Assembly (NCBI GenBank): GCA_963826055.1
Contig: CAWGVO010000009.1
Coordinates: 682,001 to 746,000 of the forward strand
DNA length: 64,000 nucleotides
Origin: JBBDMC01 sp963826055
GTDB lineage: Bacteria; Pseudomonadota; Alphaproteobacteria; Rhizobiales; Kaistiaceae
Reading direction: 5' to 3'
Shown one piece after another: positions 35,312 to 45,789 of the stretch (position 1 is the stretch's first letter; each line of letters opens with the position of its first letter). The notes under the pieces are model-generated. The model worked only from the letters and a program-made list of their open reading frames with translations, had not been told where the DNA came from and ran no database searches. The position numbers and the translations under genes were made by a program.

Positions 35312-35530
35312 CTATTTGAATCGATAGGTGACGCGACCCTTGGTCAGGTCATAGGGCGTCATTTCGACCAGCACCTTGTCGCCGGCAAGCACGCGGATGC
35401 GGTTCTTGCGCATGCGGCCGGCGGTGTGCGCGATGATCTCGTGGTCATTCTCCAGCTTCACGCGAAAGGTCGCGTTCGGCAGGAGTTCAGTGACGACACC
35501 GGGTAATTCTATGATTTCTTCCTTGGCCAT
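35312..35530 (-). CDS. infA: Translation initiation factor IF-1
   Basis: 72 residues, the usual length, with the S1/OB-fold sequence EEIIELPGVVTELLPNATFRV, HEIIAHTAGRMRKNRIRVLAGD and the end LTKGRVTYRFK. IF-1 binds the ribosomal A site during initiation. Starts at ATG 35530. Downstream maf follows after 25 bases. Confidence 0.98.
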   Translation of the reverse strand: MAKEEIIELPGVVTELLPNATFRVKLENDHEIIAHTAGRMRKNRIRVLAGDKVLVEMTPYDLTKGRVTYRFK

Positions 35531-35600
35531 GAGTTCCTGCTGTTGGCCCGCGACAGGTGCGCGGACGGTAGCGGATTGCGTCCCAAAAGTGAACCGAATC

Positions 35601-36092
35601 TCAGCCTTTCCAGTGAAGGGCAGACACCAGCGTGAAAAGCCGCCGTGCGGTCGCCAGATCGACGGAAATCTTGCCGCGCAGGCGCTCCGTCAGGATCTCG
35701 GCCCCCTCGTTGTGCAGGCCGCGGCGGCCGACATCGATTGCCTCGATCTGTGCCCGGCTGGCATTGCGTGCGGCGGCGTAATAGGCGTCGCAAACGAGGA
35801 AGTAGTCCTTGATTACCCGGCGGAGCGGCGTCAGCGACAGCATGTGGCGCACCACTGGCGCGCCATCGGGGTCGCTTACGTCGAGGACCAGCCTGCGGTC
35901 GGCGATCGACAGTCTGAGGCGGAACCGGTCGCCGGGCCGGCCGACCGGTGCGAACCGATTATCAGCGATCAGGTCGCGGATCGCGGTCGCCCGTTCCTCG
36001 TCGATAAAGGAAGGTCCGGGGGCGATCGAATGCGAATCAATTTCGACCGAGATCAGGCGACTGTGCGCCTGCCCGGCCGGCTTCCCGTTCAA
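35601..36092 (-). CDS. UPF0262 family protein
   Basis: 163 residues. The start is TTG 36092, overlapping the hisD stop as TTGA. The sequence HSRLISVEIDSHSIA...PSFIDEERATAIRDLIADN, then FRLRLSIADRRLVLDV and LTPLRRVIKDYFLVCDAYYAA matches UPF0262, an alphaproteobacterial family found next to hisD. Function is unknown. In many relatives a low-molecular-weight phosphotyrosine phosphatase gene lies between this gene and infA; it is absent here. Confidence 0.9.
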   Translation of the reverse strand: MNGKPAGQAHSRLISVEIDSHSIAPGPSFIDEERATAIRDLIADNRFAPVGRPGDRFRLRLSIADRRLVLDVSDPDGAPVVRHMLSLTPLRRVIKDYFLVCDAYYAAARNASRAQIEAIDVGRRGLHNEGAEILTERLRGKISVDLATARRLFTLVSALHWKG

Positions 36093-37393
36093 CGCCCCCT
36101 CGGACGATTGAGCCTGATCGCCACAGACCGCGCGTGAGCTCCAAGTCCCTCCGCTTCCGCAAGTGTGATCGCCGGCTCCGCCAGCGCATCGAGCTGCTCC
36201 GGCCCGAGCCTCAGCACGGACGTTCGTTTGAGAAAATCGAGCACCGACAGCCCAGAGGAGAAGCGGGCCGAGCGAGCCGTCGGCAACACGTGGTTGGAGC
36301 CGGCGACGTAGTCGCCGATCACCTCCGGGGTGTAACGGCCGAGGAAGGCGGCCCCGGCGTTCCTGAGGCGCATGAGGAGCGCCTCCGGCTCGCGAACCGC
36401 GAGCTCGATGTGCTCCGGCGCGATGCGATTGGCGAGGTCCATGGCAGTCGACAGCGATGCAACCGTGATGATGGCGCCGTGGTCGCGCCAGCTTGCCCCG
36501 GCGATCTCGCTCCTTGGCAGCGTTTTCAGCTGTCGCTCGACGGCGTCCGCTACACGGTCGGCGAGGGGGGCTGCGTCGGTAATGAGTATCGACTGCGCCG
36601 CGGTGTCGTGTTCGGCCTGGGCGAGCAGGTCGGCGGCGATCCAGTCGGGATCGTTGTCACCGTCCGCGACGATCAGCACCTCAGACGGGCCAGCTATCAT
36701 GTCGATGCCGACGGTGCCGAACACCTGCCGCTTGGCGGCGGCAACGTACGCGTTGCCCGGACCAACGATTTTGGCGACAGACCTGATCGTCTCGGTGCCG
36801 TAGGCGAGGGCGGCGATCGCCTGGGCACCGCCGACGCGATAGATCTCATCGACGCCGGCGAGGCTGGCGGCGACCAGCACCAACGGGTTGATCTCGTCGT
36901 CCGGTGTCGGCGTCACCATCACGATCCGCTCGACGCCGGCTACCTTTGCCGGAACCGCGTTCATCAGCACGGAGGAGGGGTAGGCCGCCGTCCCACCGGG
37001 CACGTAGAGACCAACCGCCTCGATCGCCGTCCACCGCGTGCCGAGTTCGACACCAAGGGGGTCGGTGTAGCGATCATCATCGGGCATCTGGCGGCGGTGA
37101 TGGTCGGCAATGCGGTCGCGGGCGAACGTCAGCGCAGCCCGCTGCTCGGCCGTGACGGCCTTCTCGGCCGCGACAATATCCTGCGATTGGATCGCGATCC
37201 GCTCGGCAGTCAGCGCCAGTCGATCGTACCGCCGCGTGTATTCGAACAGCGCGGCGTTGCCGCGCGCCCGCACATCGTCGACGATCGCCGCGACGCTTGC
37301 CGCGACGTCCTCGGCGATTTCGCGCTTGGCCGCCAACAGGGCTGTGAAGCGGTTCTCGAAATCAGCGTCCGTTTGGGCGAGCCGGACGGCCAC
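36089..37393 (-). CDS. hisD: Histidinol dehydrogenase
   Basis: 434 residues from GTG 37393 (GAGGGGA upstream). The family blocks are present: GLYVPGGTAAYPSSVLMNAVPAKVAG (NAD and substrate), VGGAQAIAALAYGTETI, DMIAGPSEVLIVAD, LLAQAEHDTAAQSILIT (Zn ligands Gln and His), APEHIELAV, and SNHVLPTARSARFSSGLSV. It catalyses the last two oxidations of histidine biosynthesis. It is coupled to UPF0262 by a 4-base overlap. Confidence 0.97.
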   Translation of the reverse strand: MAVRLAQTDADFENRFTALLAAKREIAEDVAASVAAIVDDVRARGNAALFEYTRRYDRLALTAERIAIQSQDIVAAEKAVTAEQRAALTFARDRIADHHRRQMPDDDRYTDPLGVELGTRWTAIEAVGLYVPGGTAAYPSSVLMNAVPAKVAGVERIVMVTPTPDDEINPLVLVAASLAGVDEIYRVGGAQAIAALAYGTETIRSVAKIVGPGNAYVAAAKRQVFGTVGIDMIAGPSEVLIVADGDNDPDWIAADLLAQAEHDTAAQSILITDAAPLADRVADAVERQLKTLPRSEIAGASWRDHGAIITVASLSTAMDLANRIAPEHIELAVREPEALLMRLRNAGAAFLGRYTPEVIGDYVAGSNHVLPTARSARFSSGLSVLDFLKRTSVLRLGPEQLDALAEPAITLAEAEGLGAHARSVAIRLNRPRGR

Positions 37394-37464
37394 CGTGTTC
37401 CCCTCTCTATTCCTTAGCCAGGCCTATTAGCACGTCCGGGCGGCGCCGCTCGCACTCCCGGCCA

Positions 37465-37929
37465 TCAGTCGCTCCGCTCGGCGTCGGCGAGATCGTGGCT
37501 GGGTTTGGCGGACGTCGCCCAGGAGGTGCCCAGATCGGCAAGGCGAACCTCGATGACCTCGACCGCGAGTTGGACGGCGGCGCCGCCGGCGAAAACCAGC
37601 GTCACCCGGCCGGCAGGCGCGTCGGTCGGCTCGAAATGGATCGCCAGGAGTTCAAGCACGGTATTGGGCGACCCCCGGTCGATGCCGGTCGTGCGCACTG
37701 AAATCACCCGGTCCAGGATCAAGAGGGCGTGCCGGCGCTCGAAATCGTCGCGGCTGCCGTCCTCGGCCCTCTCCCAGCTGAACCGGTTCATGGCGGCGGC
37801 GAAACGCCTGATCTTGGGCAGGTAGACCATGTCGCCGACCTTGAGGACCGCGTCCTGGACGTGCGCCGACACCACGGCGAGGTCCTCCTCGTCTATGGCC
37901 GCCAGTCTGAGCATTGGGACGTTCGTCAT
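37465..37929 (-). CDS. DUF2948 family protein
   Basis: 154 residues. MLRLAAIDEEDLAVVSAHVQDAVL, VGDMVYLPKIRRFAAAMNRF, HALLILDRVISVRTTGIDR and AVQLAVEVIEVRLADLG match the alphaproteobacterial DUF2948 family, which is almost always found between murA and hisD. There is no signal peptide or membrane helix; cytosolic, function unknown. Confidence 0.9.
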   Translation of the reverse strand: MTNVPMLRLAAIDEEDLAVVSAHVQDAVLKVGDMVYLPKIRRFAAAMNRFSWERAEDGSRDDFERRHALLILDRVISVRTTGIDRGSPNTVLELLAIHFEPTDAPAGRVTLVFAGGAAVQLAVEVIEVRLADLGTSWATSAKPSHDLADAERSD

Positions 37930-38008
37930 GGTCGGATTTCGGCCGTTGGCAGGATCGCGCCAGAGGTAACGCCGGGCCGCGTCGTCCGCAACACCGGTGC
38001 CCGGGAGG

Positions 38009-39298
<1,290 letters not shown>

Positions 39299-39411
39299 CA
39301 GGTCGCCCTTTGTTCCCATGGAATCGGCCGAAAACTGCGAGAATCTCCACGCGCCGATGGGGCCGGTCTATCCCAGGATTGGGGCCCCGGCAAGGAGGCG
39401 GAGCGGCAAAA

Positions 39412-39573
39412 CTAGGTCTGGCCGGGGGTGTTTTTGTCCCGCTGGGAGCGGGTTTTTTCGGTTGTTTTCCCCGCTGCCTTGCGTCGTTTCAGATTGGCCC
39501 GCAACGCCTCGGCCAGCCGTTTCTCGCGCGCCGCCCGCGCAGCGTCCTTCGGCCGGTCGACACCGTCTTTCAT
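39412..39573 (-). CDS. Small basic helical protein (53 residues), unknown function
   Basis: ATG 39573 with GGGGAT upstream, ending at TAG 39412. The product is MKDGVDRPKDAARAAREKRL followed by an A-E-A-L-R-A-N-L-K-R-R-K stretch and a basic, Thr/Lys-rich tail. It is almost wholly charged and probably a single amphipathic helix. The steady use of G/C in third positions and the good ribosome-binding site argue that it is real. It is placed just upstream of murA on the same strand, where many alphaproteobacteria have a short uncharacterised gene. No function can be proposed. Confidence 0.6.
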   Translation of the reverse strand: MKDGVDRPKDAARAAREKRLAEALRANLKRRKAAGKTTEKTRSQRDKNTPGQT

Positions 39574-39646
39574 TGCGATCCCCGTTCGCGTCCGCTTGAA
39601 CGACCTTCGCCGGTATGGCAGGTAATCCCGCGCGCCGAAAGCGTCA

Positions 39647-39721
<75 letters not shown>

Positions 39722-39740
39722 TCCTGCCCACGAAAACCGA

Positions 39741-40797
39741 TCACTCGCCGGCCTGGGTATTCTCGTTCGCCGCAAACCGCGAACCGAGAAGGGGCGCATA
39801 GACCATGATCGTGAGGAACCGGGTCAGTTGGTGGCCGGCGACGAAGGCCGAAATCGAGGTTCAGCGCGAACGCCATCGCCGTCATCACGTCGATGCCCCC
39901 CGGTGCGAAGGCAAGGGTCATCTGGTCAAACGGATTGCCGGAGACGGTCATCGCGATCCAGGCAAACAAGGCCGCCACGGTCACGGCGATCAGAAAAGAC
40001 CCGACCGAGGCCGCGGACGTCCGTCGCAGGTCGGCAAAGCCGACACCGACGAAACGGGTGCCGATCATCGCCCCGAGAATGACGAAAAGGACGGCCTGCA
40101 GAAGCGGTGGGAACGATCCGGAGGCGAATCCGGTGGCATGGAGCAAGCCGCTTGCGATCATTGCCCCGAGCATCGGCCCCGCCGGTACGCCGAGGAATCC
40201 AAACAGAATGCCGCCGACCGTCCCGCAGACCAGCGTCAGGGCCATGTCCGCGAGGCTGGCGATCTCCCGTTGCGCGCCGCCGGCCACTTCCGTGGCGGTA
40301 AGCACGACCGGCGTGAGGCCGACCAGGAGGAACGCCCGGATCGTTTGCGACATCGCGATGCGTGGAATGTCGGCGCCGGTCGGCAATGCCAGCACAAGGA
40401 TGTAGCTCGTGACGCCTGGCATGGCCGCGTAGAAAGAGGTCCGGCGATCCCAGCCACAGACCCGGTTCAAAAAAAGATAGCCTGATAGCTGGGTCGCAAG
40501 CACCGAGGCGACGAGGATCGCCAACGTCAGTGGCCACTGGACCAGACGGCCCACGAGGTCGGGGGAAACACCGGTCCCCAGGCTCGAACCCAGCACGACG
40601 AAAAGGACCGAGCCAAGCGCTGGCGGAAATGTCAACGGGACCCGCGCCATCGCGGCGGCCGTGACCGCGACCATGGCCCCCGTCAGCCATGCAGCCGGAA
40701 AAGAAACAAGGTCAAAAACCGTCCCACCAATCGCCGCGATCGCCAGTGTCAGAACCGTCACCAGGATCAGCCTGAGGGAGATCGGCTCCTGCGTCAT
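39741..40797 (-). CDS. AbrB-family putative membrane transport/ammonia monooxygenase-like protein (one frameshift)
   Basis: ATG 40797 overlaps the aminotransferase stop (ATGA). Roughly ten helices form two repeats: PAAWLTGAMVAVTAAAMARVP with ALGSVLFVVLGSSLGTGVSPD, and GPMLGAMIASGLLHATG with LLQAVLFVILGAMIGTRF, the hallmark of AbrB duplication domains (membrane AbrB, not the DNA-binding regulator). APGGIDVMTAMAFALNLD ends the conserved frame. Near 39859 an extra base in a TTT run diverts it; corrected, it continues SAFVAGHQLTRFLTIMVYAP to a TGA at 39741. Otherwise the frame would run into the tRNA-Thr gene. Substrate is unknown. Confidence 0.85.
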
Positions 40798-41969
40798 TGC
40801 TGCTGGAGCCACGTGGCGAGCCGGTCCGTCGCTTCAGTCAGCTGCGCGGCGTCGCGCGCGAAGCATAGCCGCATGAATTGTTCGCCGCCCTCGCCGAACG
40901 CGGTGCCGGGCGCCAGGCTTACGTTGGCTTCGTCGACCAGCTGCAGCGCCAGCGCGCGCGTGTCGTCAACACCATCGACGGCGAAGAACAGGTAGAACGT
41001 CCCCGCCGGCAGCACGCAGCGTACCCGTCCGGTCGCCGCCAGACCGCCATGAACGATCTCCCGTCCAATCCGTGCCCGCTCGGTCTGCTCGCGGACGGTG
41101 TCGTCGCCGTCGTTGAGAGCGACCACGGCCCCCCGCTGCATGAATGCCGCGACCCCCGACGTGGAATACTGGATCAGATTTCCGATCACCCCGCCGATGG
41201 ACGGCGGCGCCGACAACCAGCCGATCCGCCAGCCGGTCATCGCCCAGTTCTTCGAGAAGGTGTTGGCGAGGATGATCCGGTCGTCCGCTTCGACGACGTC
41301 ATAGAACGACGGCGAGCGCTCGCCATCATAGAAATAGCGGTGGTAGACCTCGTCGGCGACGATCCACAGCCCGCGCTGACGCGCGAATTCGACGATCGCG
41401 CGGATTTCGTCGACACTGGCCGTCCACCCGGTCGGGTTGGCTGGAGAGTTGATGAAGATCGCCCGCGTCCGCGCTCCCGCGGCATCGAACAGCCGGTCCA
41501 GGTCGAGCGTCCAGCCCCGGTTGCCGAAACGCAGCGGGACCGATACCGGCCGCGCGCCGCTGACGGACATGGCGGCCGCTACGTTGGGCCACGCCGGCAT
41601 CGGCACAAGCACCTCGTCGCCAAAGCCGGCGACCATGCGCAGCGCGATCTGTATTGCCTGCATACCGCCGCCGGTGACGAAAAAGCGCTCGGCCGCGAAT
41701 GGCCGCCCGTAGACACGCGCGTGGTAGTCTGCAAGCGCCTGCCTGAGCTCAGGCAGGCCACGCTGGTATGTGTAGAAGGTCTCGCCCGCCTTGAGTGAGG
41801 CGATGGCCGCCTCGCGTATGAGTGCCGGCGTCGGCCGGTCGCCTTCCCCCACGTGGAGTGGAATCAGCCCCGGGCGGCCTCGGGAGCGATTGAACACCTC
41901 AACGATGCCGCTCTCGGGCGCGTCGCGCGCCTCGGCGCGGAGCGCCGCGACCAGTTCCGGGGGATGCAA
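40794..41969 (-). CDS. Pyridoxal-phosphate-dependent aminotransferase (class I/II)
   Basis: 391 residues. Fold type I motifs: YTYQRGLPELRQALADY, FVTGGGMQAIQIAL (PLP phosphate region), FINSPANPTGW (Asn), IVADEVYHRYFYDG (Asp and Tyr) and NTFSKNWAMTGWRIGW with the Schiff-base lysine K240. The later Arg in MRLCFARD binds the substrate carboxylate. The amino-acid specificity cannot be told; the aspartate/aromatic subgroup is most likely. It is coupled to the AbrB gene downstream. Confidence 0.9.
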   Translation of the reverse strand: MHPPELVAALRAEARDAPESGIVEVFNRSRGRPGLIPLHVGEGDRPTPALIREAAIASLKAGETFYTYQRGLPELRQALADYHARVYGRPFAAERFFVTGGGMQAIQIALRMVAGFGDEVLVPMPAWPNVAAAMSVSGARPVSVPLRFGNRGWTLDLDRLFDAAGARTRAIFINSPANPTGWTASVDEIRAIVEFARQRGLWIVADEVYHRYFYDGERSPSFYDVVEADDRIILANTFSKNWAMTGWRIGWLSAPPSIGGVIGNLIQYSTSGVAAFMQRGAVVALNDGDDTVREQTERARIGREIVHGGLAATGRVRCVLPAGTFYLFFAVDGVDDTRALALQLVDEANVSLAPGTAFGEGGEQFMRLCFARDAAQLTEATDRLATWLQQQ

Positions 41970-42103
41970 CGCTCTTGTCTCTCGGAGGATCGAATTGGAC
42001 CCGGCGTCGGGGCAAGCCCGACGCCAATCCGATCATCTACCACAACAGCGGCATGCCGCGCGACCTGCCCGAAGGCGAATTCAGGAGGAAGAGGCTGCGC
42101 GGC

Positions 42104-42517
42104 TCAGCGCTTCGCCAGAAGGTCCCGGATTTCGGCGAGAAGAACTTCCTCGCGGCTCGGGGCCGGCGGCGCGGCCGGTGCCGGCGGCGGCTGCCGCTTC
42201 AGACGGTTCATCGCCTTGACCACCATGAACAGGACCCAGGCGACGATCAGGAAGTTGATCAGGAGCGTGATGAAGTGTCCGTAGGCGAGAGTGGCGCCGG
42301 CCTCACGCGCCTGATCGAGCGTCGGCTGCGGCTCGCCGCTCATCTGGATGTAAAGCTGTGAGAAATCGACGCCTCCGGTGATCAGGCCGATCACCGGCAT
42401 CAAAAGGTCGTTCACGATCGATTGCACCAGACCGCCGAACGCCGCGCCGATGATGACGCCGATGGCGAGGTCCACCATATTTCCCTTGAGGGCGAATTCC
42501 CTGAATTCTTTCAGCAT
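42104..42517 (-). CDS. mscL: Large-conductance mechanosensitive channel MscL
   Basis: 137 residues from ATG 42517 (AGGAG upstream). LKEFREFALKGNMVDLAIGVIIGAAFGGLVQSIVNDLLMP is the first amphipathic helix and pore helix with the gate glycines. FITLLINFLIVAWVLFMVVKAMNRL is the second helix, and LLAEIRDLLAKR the cytoplasmic bundle. It opens under membrane tension to protect against sudden dilution. The linker before the bundle is Pro/Ala-rich. Confidence 0.97.
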   Translation of the reverse strand: MLKEFREFALKGNMVDLAIGVIIGAAFGGLVQSIVNDLLMPVIGLITGGVDFSQLYIQMSGEPQPTLDQAREAGATLAYGHFITLLINFLIVAWVLFMVVKAMNRLKRQPPPAPAAPPAPSREEVLLAEIRDLLAKR

Positions 42518-42722
42518 TGATCGCTCCTGGCATCGTCGCCATGCCGGCGGGTCTGGCTTTCCCGGCCATCGACTGCGATTCATACCGCCGGCGGCGGCGC
42601 CGGACAATCCTCGAACCTCGGACATCGTCTTCGGGTCGATTGTGCGACATTCTCCCCTTGCCGGGACGTTTTCCGGAAGGCTAAGGCAGGTCGCGGGGCC
42701 GCCGGCGACGCGAGGAGAACAG

Positions 42723-42977
42723 GTGACCGATCTGAACCAGACCGCCTGGTGGGTGAGGACGACCGAACTTGCGGCGATCGTCCTTGCCGGGTTTGCCGCC
42801 GTGGTTGCCGTTCCGTTGCTGCTCGCGCGGTGGCTGGACCGGGGAGCGCTGTTCGGGCTGCCGTTCGGCTATTTCATTGTCGCGCTCGCGCTTCCGGTCG
42901 TGCTCGCAATGGCGATCTTCTGGTTTGCCGATCGTCAGCGGGCTCTCGATCACATGTATGACGTGGTTGACGACTGA
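42723..42977 (+). CDS. DUF4212 small subunit of a Na+/solute symporter
   Basis: 84 residues from GTG 42723 (AGGAG upstream). Two helices (TTELAAIVLAGFAAVVAVPLLLA and FGYFIVALALPVVLAMAIFWFAD) followed by RQRALDHMYDVVDD are typical of DUF4212. The gene always precedes a large solute:sodium symporter subunit, here one base downstream. It is presumed to form part of that transporter complex. Confidence 0.88.
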   Translation: MTDLNQTAWWVRTTELAAIVLAGFAAVVAVPLLLARWLDRGALFGLPFGYFIVALALPVVLAMAIFWFADRQRALDHMYDVVDD

Positions 42978-42978
42978 C

Positions 42979-44808
42979 ATGGCGACCGCAATCGCCCGAA
43001 ACGACGCCGCCGGGACGGTTCGCCGCGTCGCAACCCTGTTCGCTGTTGCGTTCGTAGCGATCGTGATCGTGCTGGCGCTGCTCGCTCAGCTCGGGCTTTC
43101 CGATACGGCGCTCGCCGTGACCCTGGCCGGCGCTACCCTTGCAGCCTTCGTGGTCATCGGGATCAACGCCCGCACGATGCAGACATCCGAGTTCTACGTC
43201 GCCGGGCGGTCGGTGCCGCCGGTTGGCAACGGCATGGCAGGTGCCGCCGCGTTCATGTCCGGCGCGGTATTCCTCGGCCTCGCCGGTGCCTTCTTCGCCG
43301 ACGCCCGCGTGGCGGTGGCGCTGACTATCGGCTGGTCTTTCGGCTTCCTGATGCTGGCGGTCCTCTTCGCGCCCTACTTTCGCAAGTCCGGCGCTTTCGG
43401 CGTCGCCGACTTCCTGGCGATACGCTACGGCAGCGGCTGGGTGCGCCTGATCGCGGCGGCGATCGTGGCGGTGTCGCTGATCGCAGCGCTGGCGGCGGCG
43501 CTGGCGATCGCCGCGGAGATCGGGACCACGGTCTTCTCCGTTTCGCCAGCCGGGGCGGTGACAACGGCCGCCCTTGTGGTTCTCGCCTGCACACTCTTTG
43601 GCGGCATGCGCGCCGTCACCATGGCGGGCATCGTGCAGTACATCGTGGCGGCGCTGGCCCTGCTGGTGCCGGCGGCGATCGTTTCGGCCAACGTCTATTC
43701 GCTGCCGGTCCCGCAGCTCACCTTCGGCAACGCTGCCGCCCAGGCGACCGCCCTCGGCACCACCGGCGGCCATCTGGCCCACTCGCTCGGCAGCCGCTTT
43801 CTTCCATTCGCGCCGGCGGGCGGGTTCGGCTTCTTTGCAGCCATCGTATCGCTTGCCACCGGAGTGGCCGCGCTTCCCCACCTGCTGATCCGCTCCGCCA
43901 CCGTTCGCGATGTGGAGGCGGCCCGCTCGTCCGCGGGCTGGTCACTCGTCTTCGTGCTGGTGATCGCCCTGACGGCGCCGGCCTATGCCGCTTTCGCGGA
44001 CCTCGCCATCCTGCGCCAGCTCGTCGGCTCGGCCGTCAGCGCGCTGCCCGACTGGATATTCGCCTTCGGCAGGCTCGGTCTCGTCCAGATTTGCGGCGCC
44101 GACGCGGTCTCGCCTGCCGCGGCCAGTGCCGCTTGCGGCGGACCCGGGCCGATCTTCGCCCCCCAACTTGCCGTCGGCGGCGACGCGATCGTGCTCGCGT
44201 GGCCGGATATCGTCGGCCTGCCGTTCATCTCAAGGGTCCTGATCGCCGTCGGAGCGCTCGCGGCGACCCTCGCCGCCGCTGGCGCCATCGCGTTCGCCGT
44301 CGGGAGCTCCCTCGGCCATGATGTGTATGCCCGACTGCTCGCCCCCAAGGCATCCGGGGGCCGCCAGCTCGCGGTCACCAGGCTCCTGCTGATCGCTGTT
44401 GTGGCGCTTGGGGCATGGCTAGCGACCAGCCGCGCCGACGACGTATTCGCCCTTGCCCTGACCGCGATCTCGCTGTCGGCGGGCGGGCTGTTCCCGGCAT
44501 TGTTCGCCGCGATATGGTGGCGGCGCTCCAACGCGCCGGGCGTGATCGCGGGCATGGCGAGCGGATTTGCGGCCACCGCCGTGGTCGTCGCGGCCTGCCG
44601 CTATCCGGGCTTGTTGCCGGCGTTCGTGCCGGCGAATGCCTGGGGACTTTCCGAACTCTCCGCGGCGATCGTCGGCCTGCCGGTCGGCTTCCTCGTCATT
44701 GCCGCGGTCAGTGTTGTGACGGCGGCGCCGTCGGCGGAGCGCCTCGCCGTGCTCGATGCCATTCGCCGCCCGGGCGGCCGACCGTTTGTCCAGGAGGGCG
44801 AAAGCTGA
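42979..44808 (+). CDS. Sodium:solute symporter family protein, VC_2705/ActP-like large subunit
   Basis: 609 residues from ATG 42979. About thirteen helices are visible. TSEFYVAGRSVPPVGNGMAGAAAFMSGA is the substrate/sodium signature of the SSS family, LAIRYGSGWVRL follows, and FAVGSSLGHDVYARLL is the helix-8 region seen in acetate/pyruvate permeases. The insert ICGADAVSPAAASAACGGPGP near residue 360 carries two cysteines in a periplasmic loop. With its DUF4212 partner it probably takes up a small carboxylate. The proline iminopeptidase gene follows after two bases. Confidence 0.9.
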   Translation: MATAIARNDAAGTVRRVATLFAVAFVAIVIVLALLAQLGLSDTALAVTLAGATLAAFVVIGINARTMQTSEFYVAGRSVPPVGNGMAGAAAFMSGAVFLGLAGAFFADARVAVALTIGWSFGFLMLAVLFAPYFRKSGAFGVADFLAIRYGSGWVRLIAAAIVAVSLIAALAAALAIAAEIGTTVFSVSPAGAVTTAALVVLACTLFGGMRAVTMAGIVQYIVAALALLVPAAIVSANVYSLPVPQLTFGNAAAQATALGTTGGHLAHSLGSRFLPFAPAGGFGFFAAIVSLATGVAALPHLLIRSATVRDVEAARSSAGWSLVFVLVIALTAPAYAAFADLAILRQLVGSAVSALPDWIFAFGRLGLVQICGADAVSPAAASAACGGPGPIFAPQLAVGGDAIVLAWPDIVGLPFISRVLIAVGALAATLAAAGAIAFAVGSSLGHDVYARLLAPKASGGRQLAVTRLLLIAVVALGAWLATSRADDVFALALTAISLSAGGLFPALFAAIWWRRSNAPGVIAGMASGFAATAVVVAACRYPGLLPAFVPANAWGLSELSAAIVGLPVGFLVIAAVSVVTAAPSAERLAVLDAIRRPGGRPFVQEGES

Positions 44809-44810
44809 TC

Positions 44811-45776
44811 ATGACAGAGCCGCGTCGTACCCTGTTCGCGCCGATCGAACCGTATGCCACCCATCGACTGAAGGTCTCGCGGCTCCACGAGATCTACGTG
44901 GCCGAGTACGGCAATCCCGAGGGCAAACCCGTCATCGTGGTTCATGGCGGGCCGGGGGCCGGCATCAACGCCACCATGCCGCGCTATCACGACCCGGCCG
45001 CCTACCGCATGGTGCTGTTCGACCAGCGCGGCTGCGGCCGCTCGACGCCCTACGCCGAGCTTGAGGAGAACACCACCTGGGACCTCGTCTCCGACATGGA
45101 GGCGATCCGCCGGCACCTGGGCATCGAGCGCTGGCAGCTCTTCGGCGGCTCGTGGGGGTCGTGCCTCTCGCTCGCCTACGCCGAGACTCACCCCGAGCGG
45201 GTGAGCGAGCTGATCGTGCGCGGAATCTTCACGCTCCGCCGCTGGGAGATCGAGTGGTTCTACCAGGAAGGCGCCTCGCGCCTGCTGCCGGAGGCCTTCG
45301 CGGAATACGTCAAGCCGATTCCGGAAGCCGAGCGCGGCGACATGGTCGCGGCCTACCACCGCAGACTGACCGGCGCCGACGAGGAGGCGAAGCTCGCCTG
45401 CGCGCGTGCCTGGTCGATGTGGGAGGGCGCCTCGCTGTCGCTGCTGCCCGATCCCGCCCGCGTCGCCGCCTTCGGCGAGCCGCGCTACGCGGTCGCCTTT
45501 GCCCGCATCGAGTGCCACTACTTCCAGAACCGCGGCTTCATGGAATTCGACGGCCAGTTGATCGCCAACGCCGGACGCCTGGCCGACATCCCCGGCGTTA
45601 TCGTTCACGGCCGCTACGACCTGTGCACCCCGATCGCCAACGCGTGGGACCTGTCGCAGGCGTGGCCGCGCGCCAACCTGCGCATCGTGCCCGACAGCGG
45701 TCACGCCATGACCGAGCCCGGCATCGTCCACGAGCTGGTGCTGGCGACGGAGTCCTACAAGTGGCGGCCGGCGTAG
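44811..45776 (+). CDS. pip: Proline iminopeptidase
   Basis: 321 residues. VVHGGPGAGINATMPRYHD (oxyanion loop), LFDQRGCGRSTPYA (the family's DQRGxGRS), GGSWGSCLSLAYAE with the nucleophile Ser, GRYDLCTP with Asp and DSGHAM with His complete the triad. The enzyme releases N-terminal proline from peptides in the cytoplasm. It is the last gene of the plus-strand run that starts with the symporter. Confidence 0.95.
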   Translation: MTEPRRTLFAPIEPYATHRLKVSRLHEIYVAEYGNPEGKPVIVVHGGPGAGINATMPRYHDPAAYRMVLFDQRGCGRSTPYAELEENTTWDLVSDMEAIRRHLGIERWQLFGGSWGSCLSLAYAETHPERVSELIVRGIFTLRRWEIEWFYQEGASRLLPEAFAEYVKPIPEAERGDMVAAYHRRLTGADEEAKLACARAWSMWEGASLSLLPDPARVAAFGEPRYAVAFARIECHYFQNRGFMEFDGQLIANAGRLADIPGVIVHGRYDLCTPIANAWDLSQAWPRANLRIVPDSGHAMTEPGIVHELVLATESYKWRPA

Positions 45777-45789
45777 GCGGCCGGTGGGC

